Shown here piece after piece: positions 56,456 through 64,000 of a DNA stretch of 64,000 nucleotides. Each line of letters starts with the position of its first letter. Position 1 is the stretch's first letter. A program made the position numbers and the translations under genes. A model generated the notes under the pieces. It saw only the letters and a program-made list of their open reading frames with translations, ran no database searches and had not been told where the DNA came from. The stretch comes from Eucriotettix oculatus (taxonomy: Eukaryota; Arthropoda; Insecta; Orthoptera; Tetrigidae), in assembly GCA_034510155.1 (NCBI GenBank), contig CM067380.1:57068692-57132691 (forward strand), in the 5' to 3' direction.

Positions 56456-59400
56456 ATAAATGCAAAATGAGAAAGAAAGAAATTATATTTTCAATTCCTA
56501 AGACTTTACTTCATCTTACAGCGTCGGTCAACCGTGCATGATTTGTATTATCAGGATCCTTCTCCTTTTTTTTCTACGGCAAATTTGTGGACTGCTCTGT
56601 TCTATAGTTAGCCACCCCTTTGTCCTATCAAATACTCTCGATTATCAGATTTAAACCACTTGTATGTATCTTACTACCTTCCGTTCGTCGCTCTGCAAAA
56701 TTCAAACAACTGAGTTATTTTCCTGCTAAAGAAAGAAAAAATCATTTTACGGCGCCCACTTATATCTCTAAAAAGGTGTCAACTTAGCAAAACTTAGCAA
56801 AATTAAAGAAAAGAAGACGGTGGACGCTTTTAATTTGTAAATAGATTAATACGTGACTGTAATAACTTGTTTTCAGACATACTGACGACCTTTCCGAATA
56901 ACGCTGATCTGTTTATGAGTCACCTAAGATAACTGTAGTGAACATTTTGGAACTTTATATTAATTTATCTTAAGACTTTAATTATTATTGTATGGTCATC
57001 AGTAACTTAATCCAGCTAAGAGGATAATAATAAAAATTTGTAAAGAAAGCATGAAAATAATGAAGGGTTTTGCTTCTTGGACCCGTTTGGTTCCTGAATT
57101 TTTTTCTTTCGGGGTCAAAAACTTTTAAAAGATACTGTAATAATATAGTTTAGAGTTGATCGTATATATCGTACTTATATTTGTAATATGTGTAATTCTA
57201 GCTACCACTGAGCGTGCCCCATAGTAACTAATATAAAGTTTTCATTTCTATTATTTATCTGTAATGAAACAGGAATATATTAATTATTAATATTAGAACA
57301 GCATACTTCGTTCTTAAGAAATTATATTGCATTAACAAATTTAGTGATATTGCCTTTCCCCCTACTATATATACATCCAACCATACTTCTAAGATTAGCC
57401 TCATAGTCGAATTTTATTTCGATAAAATAGACGAGGATAAATCAGTAATTAATGGGTCCGGAGTTAATAAAATTAATAAAAAAAATTATGCTAGGGTTCA
57501 ATTATGGCGCTAATGTGTTGAACGGCAGAGTTGTGAAGAAAAGAGCTGTACCGTTGTTCACATTACTTGACGTGAATTTAGTAATTAAATTATTCTGACT
57601 TAAAATTATAAATAAAATACAAATAATTGTAAAAAGTCAGAATTCAAGATGTGGTAGCAGCAAAATGAAATTTTTTAAAACTTTAATTTATTTTCTTATG
57701 CGGTCCCGAAATTTGGGGGACGAAACGTATTCGAATTAAGTTCACTACTTCTGGCTTTTGGCCATTATTTGCGTTTTATTTATATCACTTATTGATTCAC
57801 CCTCCTATACGAAACCATGAAAAATGTTAGAGGGTAACTCTAAGTCTGTCAAGGTACATTTTTAAGTTAATGTACATTTATTATAATATATTACGGGAAA
57901 TAAATTATATTCATCAATACTGAATATGGTATCTTATACTTTCACACATGAGAAGGTTCCAATGAATTTTTTGTAATAAATATTTTGACGTATTGGCCAT
58001 TATAATTTTTTATTTTAGTACCGAGTATTAATGGATGTCACATGAAAATGGAAAGAGTGATGTGTAACACCATGAACTAATTTGGTGTGCCTCTTAAGCA
58101 TTTCTTAAATACCAAGAAAGTATTCCCAAAATCCCAGTCGTGAAACGCGGTACACTCTACTTTTAGATATTTACAATAATATTCACAGAAAGGCGACATA
58201 ACGACAAAGTCCGCGTGAGAGCATCTCAGCTTTCGCATGTGCTAGAACAAGCATGGGATTTGGCGCGAAATTTATGGTGTTCTGGGCAGAAAAGGACGTG
58301 AGGGGCAGTGACCAGCTTTGATTGTTCCGTTGCTTTTGTCGGAAGGAATTAGGAACTCTAGATGTCCGGTCGTTAACTCTTGTTTGCGAGTCTTTTCCTA
58401 CTCAACTCAATGTAAGCTCATGATTGATATTCCAATTAATTTTGTATTTCCGAGTGCTAATGGAATTATAAAGTATACCAGATGTCAAATACTGTAGCAT
58501 TTCAACTTTTGTCCCTACACTTCAAATATAAATGATTAAGAAGACTAAAATATCAAGACGGCAAATGTATTTAAACGTACAGAAATGTTTCCAAGATACA
58601 ATATCGTACAGACGTATTAAGTCACATTCCAAAAAGTGTGGAATGAGTCGTCAATTCTGTTGAATTTATAGTAATTCAGTATAATTATTATTTAAATACA
58701 TTTAATTAACCCCTAAACTCTATTCCCATGGCAACTTGTCAGAGCGCCGGATCCGAGTATACATATTAAGTTCACCCAATACTAGCCGCAGCTAACGTGA
58801 TTCATAGTTGACGGTCCTCAAGCAAATAATTTACCAGCCACGACCCGGAGAATCGAGGAGTCAGCTGTCGCACCAACGGGACAGTAACATGGGCTAAGAG
58901 ATATGGACTCAAGCTCGTTTGGCGAGTTAGACCTTCCGAAGATTTTGTAATTATCGAATAAACAGAAAAATTTAGGAAAGTTTTGTGTTTTTGACATTTT
59001 TTTGTGCTTCAATTTTTTTCATCTTGAAAATTATTTCCTAATCAACCGAAGAAGATAGTTTGAATAACTTGTCTAATTTAAATTTAGTGAGATTTTTGCC
59101 GAATTATCTATACAACTAGCTTGCGCTACAGTTCTTCGGTAGTTTAAAAAAATTGTGTTGCAGTAAGTGTCATTGATGCTCAAAGCAGAAAGAAACATGT
59201 TTCTTGTGATAATTTTACGGTTTTATGGGTGAAATTGAAGTTCCCTTCAAAAGTGCATAATATTTTGATCATTAATGTTTAACCATTTATAGGACAAAAC
59301 TATTATTTGTCAAAAATTGGAATTTATTGCATAACTTATATATGCATGTATTATAGTTATAATAAGTTTATTTTTATTTTCTATGGAAGTGAGAGGAAAA

Positions 59401-59792
59401 AGTAGATGGAAAATCCGTTTCAGAATGGGTTTGGTAAATACAAAATTACATTATAAGACTAGGTACACCTCTCGGGATACATCACCACCAACATCCGGCG
59501 CCAAATTTCTCGCCCTGTGGCTGCCAGTTCGAGAACATTTTTCTTGTGTTCTTACTTATCACCAAATGGCTAGCAACCGCCATTATTTTAGTCCAGTGGA
59601 AAATTGAGCGAGAAGTAAGCAATGAGGGAAAACTTGTAGAGATTTTGGCTGAGAATAACAGATGTATATGTATGTACTATTTTTCTGAAAATACAGTTGG
59701 TAGGGAACACTTCCAGAAGAGAATCAGACGAATTAATTAATAAAATCTCTCTCTCCCTCTCTATCTCTGTGAGTTTAGGACAGTCTGTATGG
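56456..59792. other. AT-rich intergenic sequence
   Basis: No gene. Patches of balanced composition at 58.77-58.93 kb and 59.46-59.62 kb lack recognisable motifs. Near 56775 ACTTAGCAAA is tandemly duplicated. Confidence 0.4.
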
Positions 59793-60016
59793 TTAAGCTG
59801 ACGCTTTTCCTTCCTTCCTTCCTCCCTCCGTGGCTCTACAGCCCATTGAGGGCCTGGGCCTACCGAGTCGACCGCGGACTGTCATCTTGCATGACACATT
59901 CCGAATTTGGAGTGACACGTGGTCAGCGTATCGATCCTCCAACAGCCTTAATCCCGGTCTTCGCGACCATGACGACACAAACATCCAAGCCCATGCCAGG
60001 ATTAAGCTGACACTTT
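59793..60016 (-). mobile_element. tRNA-Val-derived SINE, head-truncated, with target-site duplications
   Basis: The element proper is 59808-60001 on the minus strand, with a (GGAA)n tail at the left. It contains the family 3' block and core and stops at CCATGCCAGGATT, just inside the B box, so most of the tRNA-like head is missing. It is flanked by TTAAGCTGACGCTTT (59793-59807) and TTAAGCTGACACTTT (60002-60016), one mismatch in 15. This is a typical 5'-truncated retroposition event, recent enough to keep its duplications. Confidence 0.9.
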
Positions 60017-61777
60017 ACTTAACAATATTTCCTTGATGGTGCTTCGTTCCGTAACTATAATAATTATAAGCAGCAAAAGTAATAGCGGATGTAGTAGTAA
60101 AATTCTGGCATGCATAATCGATTATTATTCTCGCTGGTGTTGAAGAAACTTTTGGTTAAAAATCATTTAACTCAAACTGAGTTGTAATATTTTTTTCTAG
60201 GAAACTAGACGGTAGAGATCATTTTCAGAGCATTGGTGCAATTACAGACGTGAAATTTCTCGGGGACGATGAATAGTATCTTTCAGATTCTGAATAGCAA
60301 TCAAAACTGAATAGTCACCAATATTCCTCCATCCGAAACAGTCATGCACTCAAACCGATGAGATAGTAATGTAACACGACGGACCAAGAAATTCACCAAT
60401 CCTTCCGGATACGATCACATACGAAGTTTTCTCATAATTTGTTTTTCTGCTTGTGTGGTCCATTTCGTGGTCTGTAAGATGTAACACTCTGGAAGATGAT
60501 TCCAGCTGTCAGTTCGTCGAGGGGAGTTCGCGACCAACTCCACTCCAAATCCACCCTCCCAGCTCTCAGCTTGTTTATTCTGAAGGAACGCACGTGCCTC
60601 AAACCGAACCATAAAAATGAAACGCGGGACAGGGTGGCAGTAACCAATAGCATAACTTAAAAGGAGTCTTTCTTGTCAGTCTCAGTCCCCGTAGAAATTT
60701 CGTACAATGAACGAGGAAGTGGATGCTGTTGGAGTGGACGAGTCTGGCGGATGGACCGATTGTTGCTTCTTCCAAACGCTTACTGGAGACGCTGCGAACC
60801 GAGATGACAAAAAATATGTAAACGGTGGTTCCTGAAAGAGTCTGCACACTTCTTGCATTCTCCACGTCACGGGGGCACATCTTTTCGATGTCAGAAACTC
60901 AACCACGCAATGTTAATGTGTTTGGCTGAGAACAAATGATGATCCTTCAGGTTATTTTCTGAGTCTATAACACTTTTGAAAAAAAAAGACTTATCACAAC
61001 CAATGTCTCCATATTCTGAATTTTACAAATATGTTAATATTTTAGTATTGAATATGAACGAGAGTCTTGAAGAAGAAAAATCTATGATAAATTGATAAGC
61101 TGAATAGTAAGCTGGTATTGTCTTGATTCACGGTAGAGGGAGAAAATGATAAGACTCGGACCGATGGATTGCAATAACGGCAGTGATAATTGAAATCACG
61201 TAATTTTGAATTGATATTTGCGGAAATTTTTTTCAAATTGCAACCCAATTGTGGGGCAAAGATAATTTATATATTTAAAGGTCGTTTCAATTGCATAATA
61301 ATAATAAATGGTATTTGAGATTTTAGATCAAAAAAGATGCTGTCAACTACAAAGAAAAGAGTTCGTCAAAACGGCATTTAATTATTATTTTAATAGGTTC
61401 AGGAAGAAAGTCTAAAGTTAATAAATTGAAATACAATAATTTATATTCTTTTTTTTCAGCTATTCGTTATGCTCGATTAACTAATTTTTATGATTATATT
61501 TATATTAATATAAACCTATAAATAATAATATGGAAAACGTCATAGAAAGAAATTTAATTTATAGGGTATATTTAGTGGCGGATATTGGGGTGGGTCCGAA
61601 GGACTTTACTTTTTCCCCTCCCCCAAATAAAGCAATGTAATTTTTGAAAAATTAATGAATTTTGTGGGACTATTGATATTACCAAAAGATAATTCACAAC
61701 TTTAGTGATAAGTTAGTTTTTCATTACTAGTCATAACTAAAAGTTGAGGCATTAAGGTATTTACAGATATATACGAA
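60017..61777. other. Unassigned sequence with a GC-richer 60.4-60.9 kb segment
   Basis: 60.44-60.90 kb has balanced composition and overlapping minus-strand frames of 65-93 codons plus open plus-strand segments. I tried Tc1, mariner and pogo motifs without a convincing match. The remainder is AT-rich with no feature. Confidence 0.3.
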
Positions 61778-61888
61778 ATATCGTATTGTTTCTTCGTTGA
61801 AAATATTAAAATTGAATAAAAAATGAACCGAACAATGCTATAATATGTCGTTCGTTTTATAGGTATAATCCCTATATTATAGCTCGAA
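61778..61888 (+). repeat. Dispersed repeat, copy 2 (partner at 28.39 kb)
   Basis: Partner of 28391-28495 in the same orientation, ending with the exact shared block CCCTATATTATAG; family unknown. Confidence 0.55.
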
Positions 61889-63227
61889 TACAGTCTCCTT
61901 TCTTTTGACTCCGCACCGCCAAACTCCGAGCAGATGTGTTTGACCGTTTCCAGTTTATGCCATTATCCTTGAACAGTTTTACTATTTTAGGTGTAAGTAC
62001 ATTTACATCAGTTAAACTCTGATAATTTTGAACCTTACGTTGTTAAATAGTGTTTTATTTGACGTTTGTTCTGCCTGTACCTGATTATGAATAGTCATTA
62101 TTTGTAGACTTCATATTATTATTATACAAAACATCATTTTAAACCAATAACAAGTAAAATTTTCAATCGTTTGTATTTTAATAATCTATGGTATAAATGA
62201 AAAACATGAAAGGTTTCTTTAATCTCTGCTTTATCATTCGAAAATTTAAAGAAGTATGTGATCAAAAATTAATAATTAAATGATGTGTCGACTAGGTGGA
62301 AACGTAAAAAATTATACGTAATTTAATAAAAATCTATGAATGGCGACAAAACAAAATTATATCAACAGTTATTTTTTGTTACAATAGATGCAAGAGCTTT
62401 TGAATTACGTTTATAGTTATCTTGTAGATTAATTAAGACGAAACTGTCGGACAAGGCAACGGTTATACATAAAATATTTAATAGCATATAGATTACAACA
62501 TTAATTTATTTCGAGTATGTGACAGGCGTACTTGAGGAATTTAAAGTTTGTTTTTCCATTCGTGACACGAAGGATGGTGTGTAACGCCGCGTTGTCTGTA
62601 GACAGGTAAAGCGCGCGTAATGAAATTAATGAAGAAGAGATTTAACAACGGACAAAGAGGCGCCAAAACCGCACGCTTGAGCACATGGGTAAAACATAGT
62701 GTTGAGTTGAAAAATCCCAGTGTCAAACCACTGACGTTGAAAGTAACATTGATCGAGATTGATGCAAATACTGAATCAGCCTAGAAGAGAGTGCGAGGCT
62801 AACGTCCAGCTCCGGGGTGCAAAGTGGCATCCAAATGTATTGTGAATATGACTCCAAAGGGAATGGTTGACATGACTTCGGAACAAATTTTCGAATAGAT
62901 TCGAAGTGAAGAAATCATCAGCGCTAAGACATAAATTCCATATTCCCATACTGAGAATACAAATTGACCTGTATGAAGGAAGCTGTAAGTTTATGCATAT
63001 GTTTACGGACAACGGAATGCTACTGTCAGCCCGCTATAAAGGCTAATAACGAAATCTGGCCGGAAATAGTTTCGTGAATTTTCCGGGAAGAACACTGGAG
63101 AAGAATACTTGGCATCTGGCTACAGATCGTACTCACCGACGCCAACAAACAGTCCTAATACGGTTACCAGTTTGAATTTGAAATACGAATAACATAATTA
63201 TGCTATCTGTGTTAATTCACGTGTTAA
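61889..63227. other. Unassigned sequence
   Basis: AT-rich to about 62.5 kb. 62.55-63.13 kb is more balanced with 61- and 78-codon minus-strand frames lacking recognisable motifs. The mariner element at 63.23 kb should have its 3' TIR here, but I could not identify it. Confidence 0.4.
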
Positions 63228-63640
63228 CTATTTTTCCATACATTCGCCATCCCGTTCAACGCTTCTGGTAAGCTGTGTCATAAGCTTCTTTATGCCCTCA
63301 TCGAAGAATTCTCCCTCCATATCCTACCCCCACTTCAGAACCTCTTTCTGCACCTGCTCGTTGAAATTTAATTGCAACCATGTGTGCCTTCAGGAAGGTG
63401 CCAAGTCAGGCGAACACGGGGATGATTCAAAACATCCCTACCAAATGAGTTCAAGAGCGCCTCGGTGGCTAGGGCTGTGTGAGAACGGGCGTTGTCATGC
63501 AACAAGCGCACTCCTCTCGTCAGCGTTCCCCTCATTTGGTTTGAGTGCTCCTTTTGAGTTTTTTAGGGTCTCACAATATCGCTCATTTTTGGTCTCCCCG
63601 TGATGCAGAAATTAACAGTAGTTATTCCTTGCGTGAGTAG
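63228..63640 (-). mobile_element. mariner transposase C-terminal remnant
   Basis: Minus-strand blocks, from 63640 downward, are KNEQYCETLKKLKRS (family YCETLKRLRRAI), RGVRLLHDNARSHTALATEA (the HDNA.PHTA motif with the second catalytic aspartate), LLNSFGRDVLNHP, and CSPDLAPS. These are followed by EVLKWG and EFFDEGIKKLMTQLTRSVER, ending DGECMEK with the stop at 63228-63230 (the family ends ...C.ER.GDYVEK). After SPDLAPS, where the third catalytic aspartate should stand, the codon is TGA. Two frameshifts separate the blocks. It is inactive, and the N-terminal half is not visible up to the window end. Confidence 0.85.
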
Positions 63641-64000
63641 GAAACGAATCACAGCGCAACTTTACTCTACAACTTGAGTTTATATACTAATATGTTACTG
63701 CGATGCTCGCTCTGTCTGGATATCTGTCTCTACCACTCAGTGTTACCATCTCTCAAAAACAAAAGACCATAGTCTGTTATGGTCACAATACAATTCCTTT
63801 GGAAATACAATGTTCCGTATTTTGTCAAATATTTTATGAGACGCAGAGAACTTATTCATTTCGGGAGACAGAAATAATAAGTCTAACAGTGGGGACATTG
63901 AGAGGTGTATTTTAAATGAGGAGTGTGATCTATGTTCTGTTTTTTATCGAAGGCTTGTAATAAATTATGTTTATCAAGAAGTCGAGTTTTATTTCAAGCA
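63641..64000. other. Unassigned window end
   Basis: A 70-codon plus-strand frame (63703-63915) has no recognisable motif. The upstream half of the mariner remnant might lie here but could not be aligned. Confidence 0.4.

Noticed and set aside
60440..60900. Possible Tc1- or mariner-like transposase on either strand
   Set aside because: I could not align any catalytic or helix-turn-helix motif; frames are short and overlap each other.
1..64000. CRISPR array, phage, operon or other prokaryotic system
   Set aside because: No regularly spaced repeats, no compact ORFs, no ribosome binding pattern; the sequence is eukaryotic repeat-rich DNA.

Overview
The window looks like noncoding, repeat-dense nuclear DNA from an arthropod, most likely an insect with a large genome. 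That is inferred from AT-rich composition, the absence of any convincing intact gene, and a mix of decayed insect-type transposons: mariner, a Tc1/mariner relative with a PDLTPCDFF-type motif, Tigger/pogo, hAT MITEs, Helitrons, jockey-like LINEs, a GIY-YIG retroelement endonuclease and tRNA-derived SINEs. I cannot name the species. Nothing suggests bacteria, a virus, an organelle, CRISPR or an operon. No open frame is both long and recognisable as a host gene. The longest (191 codons at 34.87-35.44 kb) lies inside a dispersed repeat.

Layout. 0-4 kb is mostly featureless, with a GIY-YIG endonuclease remnant near 2.3 kb. At 4.17-5.01 kb is an internally deleted mariner that still has both terminal inverted repeats. 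6.5-10.1 kb holds a mariner N-terminal fragment, a 62-bp SINE core fragment, a short local duplication, and a 3' jockey-like LINE remnant interrupted by a SINE with clean target-site duplications. 11.8-12.6 kb is a nearly full-span but frame-broken mariner. 15.05-15.5 kb is a Tigger/pogo transposase C-terminus. 19.2-19.5 kb is a Tc1/mariner-type catalytic fragment and 20.07-20.22 kb a small inverted-repeat element. 25.0-26.06 kb has a tRNA-Val-like SINE next to a 748-bp non-autonomous Helitron candidate. 27.36-27.76 kb is a hAT-type MITE. 29.95-30.07 kb is a short GC-rich exon-like island.

30.5-33 kb carries a degraded SINE, a second Helitron copy and a second jockey-like C-terminus. 34.7-35.45 kb and 51.7-52.4 kb are two inverted copies of a repeat I cannot classify. 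36.6-43.5 kb is a mosaic: a tandem duplication, a repeat pair, three copies of another unknown family (one with a 195-bp fold-back MITE inserted at TA and a sister copy preserving the empty site), a mariner fragment and a third Helitron copy. 50.5-50.8 kb and 52.55-52.88 kb are further transposase and reverse-transcriptase ends. 55.88-56.45 kb is the only strong CpG-rich island, with a good splice donor on the minus strand, and is the best candidate for a host promoter or 5' exon. 59.8-60.0 kb is another SINE with target-site duplications. 63.23-63.64 kb is a mariner C-terminus.

The features do not work together as a pathway. They record successive waves of transposition, and nested insertions give some relative ages. 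I found no undescribed functional system. The items most worth follow-up are the CpG island, the two unclassified repeat families, and the nested fold-back MITE with its empty site.
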